A stretch of 64,000 nucleotides of DNA from Nemertoderma westbladi (lineage: Eukaryota > Xenacoelomorpha > Nemertodermatida > Nemertodermatidae): assembly GCA_032718475.1 (NCBI GenBank), contig JAUCBJ010007863.1:88477-152476 (forward strand), given 5' to 3'. Under the pieces are notes generated by a model. The model had not been told where the DNA came from. It ran no database searches and was given only the letters and a program-made list of their open reading frames with translations. The position numbers and the translations under genes were made by a program. Below, piece by piece: positions 54,901 to 64,000 of this stretch (positions within the stretch are counted from its first letter, which is position 1; the number at the start of each line of letters is the position of its first letter).

Positions 54901-55640
54901 TGTGGCCCGATTATGATGTGGTGTGAACCGATTAGGATGAGGTGTGGCCCGATTAGGATGTGGTGTGAACTGATTAGGATGTGGTGTGACCCGATTAGGA
55001 AGTGGTGAGACCCGATTAGACTGTGGTGTGAACCGATTAGGATGTGGTGTGAACTGATTAGGATGTGGTGTGAACTGATTAGGATGTGGTGTGAACTGAT
55101 TAGGATGTGGTGTGACACAATTAGGATGTGGTGTGGCCCGATTAGGATGTGGTGTGACACGATTAGGATGTGGTTTGAACTGATTTGGATGTGGTGTGAC
55201 CCGAGTAGGATGTGGTGTGACCCGATTAGGATGTGGTGTGAACTGATTAGGATGTGGTGTGAACTGATTAGGATGTGGTGTGACTCGATTAGGATGAGGT
55301 GAGACCCGATTAGGCTGTGGTGTAAACCGATTAGGATGAGGCGTGGCCCGATTAGGATGTGGTGTGAACCGATTAGGATGTGGTGTGGCACGATTAGGAT
55401 GTGGTGTGACTCGATTAGGATGAGGTGAGACCCGATTAGGCTGTGGTGTAAACCGATTAGGATGAGGCGTGGCCCGATTAGGATGTGGTGTGAACCGATT
55501 AGGATGAGGTGTGAACTGATTAGGATGTGGTGTGACCCGAGTAGGATGTGGTGTGAACAGATTAGGATGAGGTGTGGCCCGATTAGGATGTGGTGTAAAC
55601 CGATTAGGTTGGTGTGTGACCCGTGTAGGATGTGGTGTAA
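51937..55640. repeat. Second 21-bp minisatellite, right part
   Basis: About 175 units. Around 54190-54790 a composite block with a broken unit (ccgattaccatgtg, then atgacccgtaggatg, then gattaggatggtgtg) occurs three times, about 230-270 bp apart, a higher-order repeat. A piece of the same marker is present at the extreme left end (49256). Long stop-free frames on both strands here are artefacts of the period being a multiple of three. Confidence 0.94.
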
Positions 55641-55835
55641 CCCAAAAAGATTGTGGTGAAACCCGCGCCTTATTATTTAAATTTTTCATAATTCAATTTC
55701 AGGCTACACAACAAGGCTATACAAAAAATATTAATACTAAAATAAATAACTATTATAATTAAATTCTTGGCTCACTAGAAACTCATTCAAGGTAATTCCT
55801 TTATTTCAATATGTTAGATTGTAAAGTTTACTTAC
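55641..55835. other. Short unique intron segment
   Basis: AT-rich intron ending at the donor of the exon at 55836-56004. Nothing recognised. Confidence 0.5.
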
Positions 55836-56004
55836 ATAGTAGTGGATTTCCCAGAACCATTGTGGCCCAATAGAACAGTAATCTGTCCCTCGTACAGATT
55901 TAGCGAGAGACCATCAACAGCTTTCAACCCTCCTGGATAAGTTTTTGATAGTGAAACTATTTCTGTGCCGATTTCTAATCCATATGGGTCGGCCTCAGAA
56001 TTAT
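55836..56004 (-). CDS. ABCA exon: NBD1 start with Walker A
   Basis: The exon encodes the start of the first ATP-binding domain: [20 protein letters not shown], then [24 protein letters not shown] is the Walker A P-loop that binds the phosphates of ATP. The 3' splice site is ttttgttcag|AT and the 5' splice site ACTAT|GTAAGT. The split codon AT|G becomes Met with the next exon. Many ABCA proteins have Ala-Gly-Lys-Thr-Thr here, so the Ser-Gly-Lys-Ser version is a conservative variant. No repeat abuts either splice site. Confidence 0.95.
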
Positions 56005-56065
56005 CTGAACAAAATTATAAAGGGAAGTCAATTAATATAATATCATCTACACAAACCTAATAAAA

Positions 56066-56754
56066 TGTATCAACTCAAACCGACACAAATCCGACTCAAC
56101 TCCAACTCAAACCAACTCAACTCCGACTCAACTCCAACTCAAACCGACTCAACTACGACTCAACTCCAACTCAAACCGACTCAACTCCGACTCAACTACA
56201 ACTCATACCGACTCAATTCCGACTCAACTCCAACTCAAACCGTCTCAACTTCAACTCAAACCGACTCAACTCCAACTCAAACCGACTCAACTCCAACTCA
56301 AACCGACTCAACTCCAACTCAAACCGACTCAACTCCAACACAAACGGACTCCACTCCGACTCAACTCCAAATCAAACAGACTCAACTCCGACCCAAACCG
56401 ACTCAACTCCGACTCAACTTCAACTCAATCCGCCTCAACTCCAACTCAAACCAACTCAACTCCGACTCAACTCCAACTCAAACCGACTAAACTCCAACTC
56501 AAACCGACTCAACTCCGACTCAACTCCAACTCATACCGACTCAACTCCAACTAAAACCGTCTCAACTCCAACTCAAATCGCTCAACTCCAACTCAAACCG
56601 ACTCAACTCCAACGCAAACCGACTCAACTCCGACTTAACCCCAAATCAAACACACTTAACTCCGACCCAAACCGACTCAACTCCGACTCAACTTCTACTC
56701 AATCCGACTCAGACCGACTCAACTCGAACTCAAACCGATTCAACTCCGACTCAC
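56066..56754. repeat. GAGTCG/GAGTTG minisatellite starting at a splice donor
   Basis: On the minus strand the intron begins GTGAGTCGGAGTTGAATCGG and continues as steps of gagtcgg, gagttg and gtttgagttg to near the next 3' splice site. The main unit is 21 bp, with 12-bp insertions. It occupies about 690 of the 750 bases of this intron. Confidence 0.92.
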
Positions 56755-56916
56755 CCGGATTTGGCTGTTCTCTTCTACGAGTCTCAGCCCTGTCGATATC
56801 GAACTTCCCCTGTTTGGCGTTACCATAGCAACTGCTACAGGAGCACAGCCTACCATAGGAACACCAGTAAGATGGAGTCAACGGGAAATACCATGGCAAC
56901 GGGATGCCAGTCTTTC
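56755..56916 (-). CDS. ABCA exon: linker between TMD1 and NBD1
   Basis: The exon opens GKTGIPLPWYFPLTPSYW, the conserved ABCA motif (xPxPWYFxxxxSYWC) between the last TMD1 helix and NBD1. The rest, about 30 residues rich in Arg, Glu and Cys, is the variable linker. The 3' splice site is ttttaatgcag|GA and the 5' splice site CCGG|GTGAGT; phases are 2 bases in and 1 base out, and both neighbours agree. The intron that follows is almost entirely a tandem repeat built from GAGTCG and GAGTTG steps that begins at the GTGAGTCGG donor. Confidence 0.9.
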
Positions 56917-57029
56917 CTGCATTAAAATTAAAACAATAAATATAAAATCTAAGGAATCGTTTGGGTTAACATAATTAATTGTTAGTGGCAAGGAATAAAG
57001 GGTTTAACATGAAAAAACGGAAGTTATAA

Positions 57030-57065
57030 TAAAATACATTCATACATACATACACCCCTACACCT

Positions 57066-57096
<31 letters not shown>

Positions 57097-57137
57097 CACC
57101 CCTACACCTATACATACATACAAACATACATACATAC
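57030..57137. repeat. GTAT microsatellite starting at a splice donor
   Basis: On the minus strand the intron after the exon at 57138-57345 starts GTATGTATGTATGTTTGTAT, then ataggtgtaggggtg, then a second GTAT run and a second ataggtgtaggggtg. The donor hexamer GTATGT is the repeat itself. Confidence 0.9.
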
Positions 57138-57345
57138 CTGGAAAGATGTTGCTTATATACCATGCAGCAATGATATGAAGGAATCCATCAATAATTAGCA
57201 TGAGACAAGACCATTTAAAGTTCATTGTAGGACCGGATTCTAAGTAGATGAAATCCAACGAGTCCCAATGCATGCCTCGCCCCAATATCTCTAGACGACT
57301 GATAAACTGACAGGCCCAGGCCTGGGCGGTAGGAAATGCCAAACA
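57138..57345 (-). CDS. ABCA exon: end of TMD1
   Basis: The exon encodes CLAFPTAQAWACQFISRLE, continues through a GMHWDSLDF segment, then a helix around WSCLMLIIDGFLHIIAAWY ending SNIFPG. This is the ABCA TMD1 arrangement in which a helix is followed by a Gly-Ile-Gln-Trp-like loop, a last helix, and WYxxxxFPG just before the linker to NBD1. The 3' splice site is ttttcag|TGT (phase 0) and the 5' splice site TTTCCAG|GTATGT (phase 1). The intron that follows begins with a run of GTAT repeats that starts at the donor itself. Confidence 0.92.
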
Positions 57346-57445
57346 CTGAAAAGTTTAAATAAAGTGAATAAAAAATGTAAAAAAGAAAAATTAAATATAT
57401 ATATTTTTGTAAAACATTATATTTAAAGTAAAGTAAATATTTTAG

Positions 57446-57550
57446 TCAACTATGTTATCTAGTCATTTTAGGCGACAACTATGGAGAATCGGGAAGCCTG
57501 GAAGGATCTCATTTCCACTGTCCGAGTTCGCTCGACCTAGTAGTAGTAGT
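57446..57550 (+). mobile_element. Very short LINE 3' end
   Basis: About 105 bp with target duplication agtaaatattttagt (57431-57445 and 57551-57565). Its end, gttcgctcgacctagtag, equals the end of the fragment at 4211-4691 in reverse orientation. It sits in the 283-nt intron between two ABCA exons. Confidence 0.85.
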
Positions 57551-57628
57551 AGTAAATATTTTAGTAAAAGTAAGTATTTTATTTATAAATAATAGTAATA
57601 GTTGAAGGCGAAGCATACACCGACTTAC

Positions 57629-57767
57629 AGCGATGAGTTTCATATAGAATTCGAGGTCGATTTCCTTAAAGAGAACGGCGACGAACGGGAGATACAGAGC
57701 CCAGTAGGTAAGGGTCCCACACAGGGTAGCCAGACTGGCGCGGTTAAACAACGAACTTATAAGGAAA
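57629..57767 (-). CDS. ABCA exon: TMD1 helix 4/5 region
   Basis: After the phase-2 junction the exon reads SFLISSLFNRASLATLCG, then TLTYWALYLPFVAVL, matching the ABCA TMD1 pattern FxFxxSxxFNRAxxAxxxG followed by a hydrophobic helix ending YLP. The 3' splice site is tttatgtttag|T and the 5' splice site is GCT|GTAAGT. The length is 139 nt, so the exon ends in phase 0. It is separated from the next exon by a short 283-nt intron carrying a small LINE fragment. Both splice sites look ordinary, with no repeat built on them. Confidence 0.92.
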
Positions 57768-57921
57768 CTAAACATAAAGGGGGTAGTAGGATAATATATA
57801 TAATATAAGTCGCAAGGGAGATAAAGTAGAGGTCTATAAAGTTTTGAATCTCAAGCTATTTTCCCGAAATAAGTTAGTAAAATTATACATTTTTTACTTA
57901 GCGTGAAATACATATGCACAG

Positions 57922-59485
57922 ATAACTTTATATTATTCATGAGAATGGTATAGAAACGATGTAACTTTATATTACTCATGAGAATGGTATAGAAACGATG
58001 TAACTTTATATTACTCATGAGAATGGTATAGAAACGATGTAACTTTATATTACTCATGAGAATGGTATAGAAACGATGTAACTTTATATTACTCATGAGA
58101 ATGGTATAGAAACGATGTAACTTTATATTACTCATGAGAATGGTATAGAAACGATGTAACTTTATATTACTCATGAGAAGGGTATAGAAACGATGTAACT
58201 TTATATTACTCATGAGAATGGTATAGAAACGATGTAACTTTATATTACTCATGAGAAGGGTATAGAAACGATGTAACTTTATATTACTCATGAGAATGGT
58301 ATAGAAACGATGTAACTTTATATTACTCATGAGAATACTATAGAAACGATGTAACTTTATTTTACTCATGAGAATGGTATAGAAACGATGTAACTTTATA
58401 TTACTCATGAAAATGGTATAGAAACGATGTAACTTTATATTACTCATGAGAATGGTATAGAAACGATGTAACTTTATATTACTCATGAGAATGGTATAGA
58501 AACGATGTAACTTTATATTACTCATGAGAATGGTATAGAAACGATGTAACTTTATATTACTCATGAGAATGGTATAGAAACGATGTAACTTTATATTACT
58601 CATGAGAATGGTATAGAAACGATGTAACTTTATATTACTCATAAGAATGGTATAGAAACGATGTAACTTTATAATACTCATGAGAATGGTATAGAAACGA
58701 TGTAACTTTATATTACTCATGAGAATGGTATACAAACGATGTAACTTTATATTACTCATGAGAAGGGTATAGAAACGATGTAACTTTATATTACTCATGA
58801 GAATGGTATAGAAACGATGTAACTTTATATTACTCATGAGAAGGGTATAGAAACGATGTAACTTTATATTACTCATGAGAATGGTATAGAAACGATGTAA
58901 CTTTATATTACTCATGAGAATGGTATAGAAACGATGTAACTTTATATTACTCATGAGAATGGTATAGAAACTATGTAACTTTATATTACTCATGAGAAGG
59001 GTATAGAAACGATGTAACTTTATATTACTCATGAGAATGGTATAGAAACGATGTAACTTTATATTACTCATGAGAATGGTATAGAAACGATGTAACTTTA
59101 TATTACTCATGAGAAGGGTATAGAAACGATGTAACTTTATATTACTCATGAGAATGGTATAGAAACGATGTAACTTTATATTACTCATGATAATGGTATA
59201 GATACGATGTAACTTTATATTACTGATGAGAATGGTATAGAAACGATGTAACTTTATATTACTCATGAGAATGGTATAGAAACGATGTAACTTTATATTA
59301 CTCTTGAGAATGGTATAGAAACGATGTAACTTTATATTACTCATGAGAATGGTATAGAAACGATGTAACTTTATATTACTCATGAGAATGGTATAGAAAC
59401 GATGTAACTTTATATTACTCATGAGAATGGTATAGAAACGATGTAACTTTATATTACTCATGAGAATGGTATAGAAACGATGTAA
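57922..59485. repeat. 39-bp minisatellite
   Basis: About 40 copies of a 39-bp unit containing atgagaatggtatagaaacg on the plus strand. Because 39 is divisible by three, one minus-strand frame is open for 536 codons (13-residue repeat MSNIKLHRFYTIL), but it has no support as a gene. The unit shows no match to a nearby splice site. Confidence 0.96.
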
Positions 59486-59637
59486 GAGTGAAATAAGTGC
59501 TTCAATGATCTACTATAATATTTATAGTAGGTCATGGTGCGGTGCTACATATCTTAATAACCATAGCGCATATACTGTAGCATATTTTAGTACCGCCCAT
59601 CTTAAGCATTGAAACGAAACCATTATGTAGAACTATG

Positions 59638-59936
59638 GAGTTAGCTTTAGGAGTTAGCTTTAGGAGTTAGCTTTAGGAGTTAGCTTTAGGAGTTAGCTTT
59701 AGCAGTTAGCTTTAGGAGTTAGCTTTAGGAGTTAGCTTTAGGAGTTAGCTTTAGGAGTTAGCTTTAGGAGTTAGCTTTAGGAGTTAGCTTTAGGAGTTAG
59801 CTTTAGGAGTTAGCTTTAGGAGTTAGCTTTAGGAGTTAGCTTTAGGAGTTAGCTTTAGGAGTTAGCTTTAGGAGTTAGCTTTAGGAGTTAGCTTTAGGAG
59901 TTAGCTTTAGGAGTTAGCTTTAGGAGTTAGCTTTAG
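59638..59936. repeat. 13-bp minisatellite
   Basis: About 23 perfect or near-perfect copies of ggagttagcttta; one unit has agcag instead of aggag. Confidence 0.95.
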
Positions 59937-60697
59937 CTATGCTAATGCGGGTGTAGTGGATTAAACCGCTGTCTCGAATTCATATAGTTCCAAATTTCCT
60001 AGATTTGAGTCCCGCAAAGGGTTGATAAGTTTTGATTTATGATCTTATAAAGGGAGTAGCACTGGGTGCGGTAGGTTCGTAGCAGTGGGTCATATCAACC
60101 ATGCACAATAAATGTTTGATGTGTCTTGTTAGATAATTATATATTCCATTGAATTTGGAACCCACCGCACCCCCCCCCCCCCCCCCCCCCTTCGTGCTGG
60201 CACAAAAACGTTGAAGTTTGATATGCGCGGTGCAAGTAATAAATATTCCATTGAATTTAGAACCCAAAAACCCTATTACGCAAAAAACAGGTTCAAATAA
60301 TCAATTTACAAAATTGTCATGTTTTCAAAATTTGGAGCTAGGATCAAAATTTGTTTCAGATCTGTAACAAACAAATCAATGGGGTTCCTATTGACCCCCC
60401 CCCCCCCCCCCCCCCCCCCCCCTCGGGTTTAATAGGGTTAAATGATAGCTAAATGAGAATAAGTTTCTTCTGGGGAGTATAGTTATGCGGGAACCGCACT
60501 CGAAATATACCCGTAATTCATGGGGAACCGCGAACCACGAAATCCCTGGACTATCTCCGCAAAAAATAACTGTTAATATAAAAAATATATAAAATAATAT
60601 AACATTTAATATTCACATTATTTTGTTTCAAAACGATAAACAATTAAAACATATTGTTATTCACTTATCTACAGTATACGCGCGTTTATTACAGAAG
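59937..60697. other. Intron sequence with two long C runs
   Basis: No gene recognised. It contains two C homopolymers (60170-60190, 21 bases; 60395-60422, 28 bases) and a short direct repeat (atattccattgaattt at about 60141 and 60242) next to the first run. It may be a degraded element. Confidence 0.5.
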
Positions 60698-60752
60698 ATT
60701 TTATTTATCTAAATGTAATACAGGACTTTATTTACCTGAATGTAATACAGGG
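60698..60752. repeat. Two-copy tandem duplication across a splice donor
   Basis: On the minus strand cctgtattacattcag|gtaaataaagt (exon end plus donor) is followed by cctgtattacatttagataaataaaat. The second copy lost the GT donor through a G-to-A change. The unit is about 27 bp. Confidence 0.9.
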
Positions 60753-60926
60753 CCAGCTGTATATCATCATAAAGACGAACAACAACACAGGGTCCGTGTG
60801 GGGCAGCATAGAGGAAACCTTGAGCATCACGGTGAGTATTAGACTAATTAGTAGCGCCATGACAACACTGATAGAGAACCAGGTGAGCCAAGATGTGTAG
60901 CTGGGTTGTCCCATCATTCTTAGCAG
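60736..60926 (-). CDS. ABCA exon: transmembrane helices of TMD1
   Basis: The exon encodes about 63 residues starting LLRMMGQPSYTSWLTWF, matching the ABCA segment in which a conserved MMG motif precedes two transmembrane helices. Two hydrophobic stretches are visible, one around SISVVMALLISLILTVML and one around PVLLFVFMMIYSWPCITF, separated by a short loop ending HTDP. The 3' splice site reads cattattgcag|CTG and the 5' splice site TTCAG|GTAAAT. It starts in phase 0 and ends in phase 2, and the next exon supplies the single base needed. Odd features: a 69-bp minisatellite abuts the 3' splice site, and the last 17 exon bases with the donor are duplicated just downstream. Confidence 0.9.
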
Positions 60927-60929
60927 CTG

Positions 60930-63900
60930 CAATAATGTGTTAGAATAGATAAATATTTAGTTGGGAGTATCATTGATCCAACATTGGGTAGGTAGATACA
61001 ATAATGTGTTAGAATAGATAAATATTTAGTTGGGAGTATCATTGATCCAACATTGGGTAGGTAGATACAATAATGTGTTAGAATAGATAAATATTTAGTT
61101 GGGAGTATCATTGATCCAACATTGGGTAGGTAGATACAATAATGTGTTAGAATAGATAAATATTTAGTTGGGAGTATCATTGATCCAACATTGGGTAGGT
61201 AGATACAATAATGTGTTAGAATAGATAAATATTTAGTTGGGAGTATCATTGATCCAACATTGGGTAGGTAGATACAATAATGTGTTAGAATAGAAAGATA
61301 TTTAGTTGGGAGTATCATTGATCCAACATTGGGTAGGTAGATACAATAATGTGTTAGAATAGATAGATATTTAGTTGGGAGTATCATTGATCCAACATTG
61401 GGTAGGTAGATACAATAATGTGTTAGAATAGATAAATATTTAGTTGGGAGTATCATTGATCCAACATTGGGTAGGTAGATACAATAATGTGTTAGAATAG
61501 ATAAATATTTAGTTGGGAGTATCATTGATCCAACATTGGGTAGGTAGATACAATAATGTGTTAGAATAGATAAATATTTAGTTGGGAGTATCATTGATCC
61601 AACATTGGGTAGGTAGATACAATAATGTGTTAGAATAGATAAATATTTAGTTGGGAGTATCATTGATCCAACATTGGGTAGGTAGATACAATAATGTGTT
61701 AGAATAGAAAGATATTTAGTTGGGAGTATCATTGATCCAACATTGGGTAGGTAGATACAATAATGTGTTAGAATAGATAAATATTTAGTTGGGAGTATCA
61801 TTGATCCAACATTGGGTAGGTAGATACAATAATGTGTTAGAATAGATAAATATTTAGTTGGGAGTATCATTGATCCAACATTGGGTAGGTAGATACAATA
61901 ATGTGTTAGAATAGATAAATATTTAGTTGGGAGTATCATTGATCCAACATTGGGTAGGTAGATACAATAATGTGTTAGAATAGATAAGATATTTAGTTGG
62001 GAGTATCATTGATCCAACATTGGGTAGGTAGATACAATAATGTGTTAGAATAGATAGATATTTAGTTGGGAGTATCATTGATCCAACATTGGGTAGGTAG
62101 ATACAATAATGTGTTAGAATAGATAAATATTTAGTTGGGAGTATCATTGATCCAACATTGGGTGGGTAGATACAATAATGTGTTAGAATAGATAAGATAT
62201 TTAGTTGGGAGTATCATTGATCCAACATTGGGTAGGTAGATACAATAATGTGTTAGAATAGATAAATATTTAGTTGGGAGTATCATTGATCCAACATTGG
62301 GTAGGTAGATACAATAATGTGTTAGAATAGATAAATATTTAGTTGGGAGTATCATTGATCCAACATTGGGTAGGTAGATACAATAATGTGTTAGAATAGA
62401 TAAGATATTTAGTTGGGAGTATCATTGATCCAACATTGGGTAGGTAGATACAATAATGTGTTAGAATAGATAAGATATTTAGTTGGGAGTATCATTGATC
62501 CAACATTGGGTAGGTAGATACAATAATGTGTTAGAATAGATAAGATATTTAGTTGGGAGTATCATTGATCCAACATTGGGTAGGTAGATACAATAATGTG
62601 TTAGAATAGATAAATATTTAGTTGGGAGTATCATTGGTCCAACATTGGGTAGGTAGATACAATAATGTGTTAGAATAGATAAGATATTTAGTTGGGAGTA
62701 TCATTGATCCAACATTGGGTAGGTAGATACAATAATGTGTTAGAATAGAATGATTTTAGTTGGGAGTATCATTGATCCAACATTGGGTAGGTAGATACAA
62801 TAATGTGTTAGAATAGATAAGATATTTAGTTGGGAGTATCATTGATCCAACATTGGGTAGGTAGATACAATAATGTGTTAGAATAGATAAATATTTAGTT
62901 GGGAGTATCATTGATCCAACATTGGGTAGGTAGATACAATAATGTGTTAGAATAGATAAATATTTAGTTGGGAGTATCATTGATCCAACATTGGGTAGGT
63001 AGATACAATAATGTGTTAGAATAGATAAGATATTTAGTTGGGAGTATCATTGATCCAACATTGGGTAGGTAGATACAATAATGTGTTAGAATAGATAAGA
63101 TATTTAGTTGGGAGTATCATTGATCCAACATTGGGTAGGTAGATACAATAATGTGTTAGAATAGATAAATATTTAGTTGGGAGTATCATTGATCCAACAT
63201 TGGGTAGGTAGATACAATAATGTGTTAGAATAGATAAGATATTTAGTTGGGAGTATCATTGATCCAACATTGGGTAGGTAGATACAATAATGTGTTAGAA
63301 TAGATAAGATATTTAGTTGGGAGTATCATTGATCCAACATTGGGTAGGTAGATACAATAATGTGTTAGAATAGATAAATATTTAGTTGGGAGTATCATTG
63401 ATCCAACATTGGGTAGGTAGATACAATAATGTGTTAGAATAGAAAGATATTTAGTTGGGAGTATCATTGATCCAACATTGGGTAGGTAGATACAATAATG
63501 TGTTAGAATAGATAAGATTTTAGTTGGGAGTATCATTGATCCAACATTGGGTAGGTAGATACAATAATGTGTTAGAATAGATAAGATATTTAGTTGGGAG
63601 TATCATTGATCCAACATTGGGTAGGTAGATACAATAATGTGTTAGAATAGAAAGATTTTAGTTGGGAGTATCATTGATCCAACATTGGGTAGGTAGATAC
63701 AATAATGTGTTAGAATAGATAAGATATTTAGTTGGGAGTATCATTGATCCAACATTGGGTAGGTAGATACAATAATGTGTTAGAATAGATAAGATATTTA
63801 GTTGGGAGTATCATTGATCCAACATTGGGTAGGTAGATACAATAATGTGTTAGAATAGATAAGATATTTAGTTGGGAGTATCATTGATCCAACATTGGGT

Positions 63901-64000
63901 AGGTAGATACAATAATGTGTTAGAATAGATAAGATTTTAGTTGGGAGTATCATTGATCCAACATTGGGTAGGTAGATACAATAATGTGTTAGAATAGAAA
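60930..64000. repeat. 69-bp minisatellite abutting a 3' splice site
   Basis: About 44 units of 67-70 bp, running off the window. On the minus strand each unit contains ctattctaacacattattg, the sequence immediately before cag|CTG of the exon at 60736-60926, including a CTAAC that could serve as a branch site. In the units the following bases are tat, not cag, so the AG is not copied. One-base length variants (gataaatat versus gataagatat) become common toward the far end. Confidence 0.96.

Larger units (their letters stand above)
3528..60926 (-). other. ABC transporter subfamily A gene, internal part (nine exons)
   Basis: Nine exons on the minus strand join in a single frame: the phases at every junction agree and the lengths sum to 1659 nt, or 553 codons. 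In order they give the end of transmembrane domain 1 and a complete nucleotide-binding domain. The domain resembles NBD1 of ABCA proteins: the H-loop segment reads STHYMEEAD followed by GDRIAVL, and the exon carrying Walker A begins its domain with [24 protein letters not shown] proteins are full-length lipid exporters or flippases of the plasma or organelle membranes; the lipid here cannot be inferred. Introns in transcription order are about 2968, 283, 221, 750, 6822, 28101, 14719 and 1876 nt, and the last one runs off the window. The first exons (extracellular domain) and the second half of the protein are outside. Family assignment is firm; the member is not assigned. Confidence 0.93.

Noticed and set aside
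57851-59461. 536-codon minus-strand frame with a 13-residue repeat
   Set aside because: It is the 39-bp minisatellite read in frame. It has no signal, no non-repeat domain, and lies in an ABCA intron.
60920-61939. 339-codon frame with a 23-residue repeat
   Set aside because: It is the 69-bp intron array; later units of 70 bp break the frame without any sign of selection to keep it.

Overview
This window is eukaryotic, from an animal, and almost certainly an invertebrate: it holds spliced exons with GT/AG junctions, a Ty3/Gypsy element, BEL/Pao-type gag-protease elements, several non-LTR retrotransposons and kilobases of minisatellite. The species cannot be named from the sequence. There are no prokaryotic features.

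One host gene spans it on the minus strand: an ABC transporter of subfamily A. Nine internal exons (60736-60926, 57629-57767, 57138-57345, 56755-56916, 55836-56004, 48801-49013, 20504-20699, 5568-5784, 3528-3691) join in frame with matching phases to give 553 codons. They cover the end of the first transmembrane domain and the whole first nucleotide-binding domain (Walker A, Q-loop, signature, Walker B, H-loop). The 5' exons lie beyond 64000 and the 3' exons before base 1. About 1.7 kb of coding sequence is spread over 57 kb because the introns are filled with tandem repeats and nested transposons.

The main discovery candidate is how those introns are filled. Several arrays start exactly at a splice junction, and their unit is a copy of that junction. 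Left to right: a 67-bp unit (54 exon bases plus 13 intron bases including the 5' splice site) at 1-3581; a 23-bp unit (12 intron bases with the 3' splice AG plus 11 exon bases) at 5774-7179 and 17792-20280; a 21-bp unit starting at the GTAAGT donor at 48800 and running down to 20778; a GAGTCG/GAGTTG array starting at the donor at 56754; a GTAT array starting at the donor at 57137; a two-copy duplication across the donor at 60735; and a 69-bp unit abutting the 3' splice site at 60927. Together they suggest intron growth by repeated tandem duplication of exon-intron boundaries.

The arrays are the landing site for transposons, most with clean target duplications. Element A (7180-17791, minus, AAAAT duplication) and element B (25096-42247, plus, CTAAC duplication) belong to one LTR family with gag, zinc knuckle and retropepsin but no reverse transcriptase or integrase. 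Element B also carries an 849-aa third ORF that looks like a DEDD 3'-5' exonuclease fused to three CCHC knuckles, the second discovery candidate. A complete Gypsy element (27783-33232, minus) sits inside B, and a non-LTR element (11072-14311) sits inside A. Two near-identical RTE-like fragments (42394-43394, 49911-51936), a CR1/Jockey-like fragment (45945-48156) and smaller LINE remnants complete the inventory.
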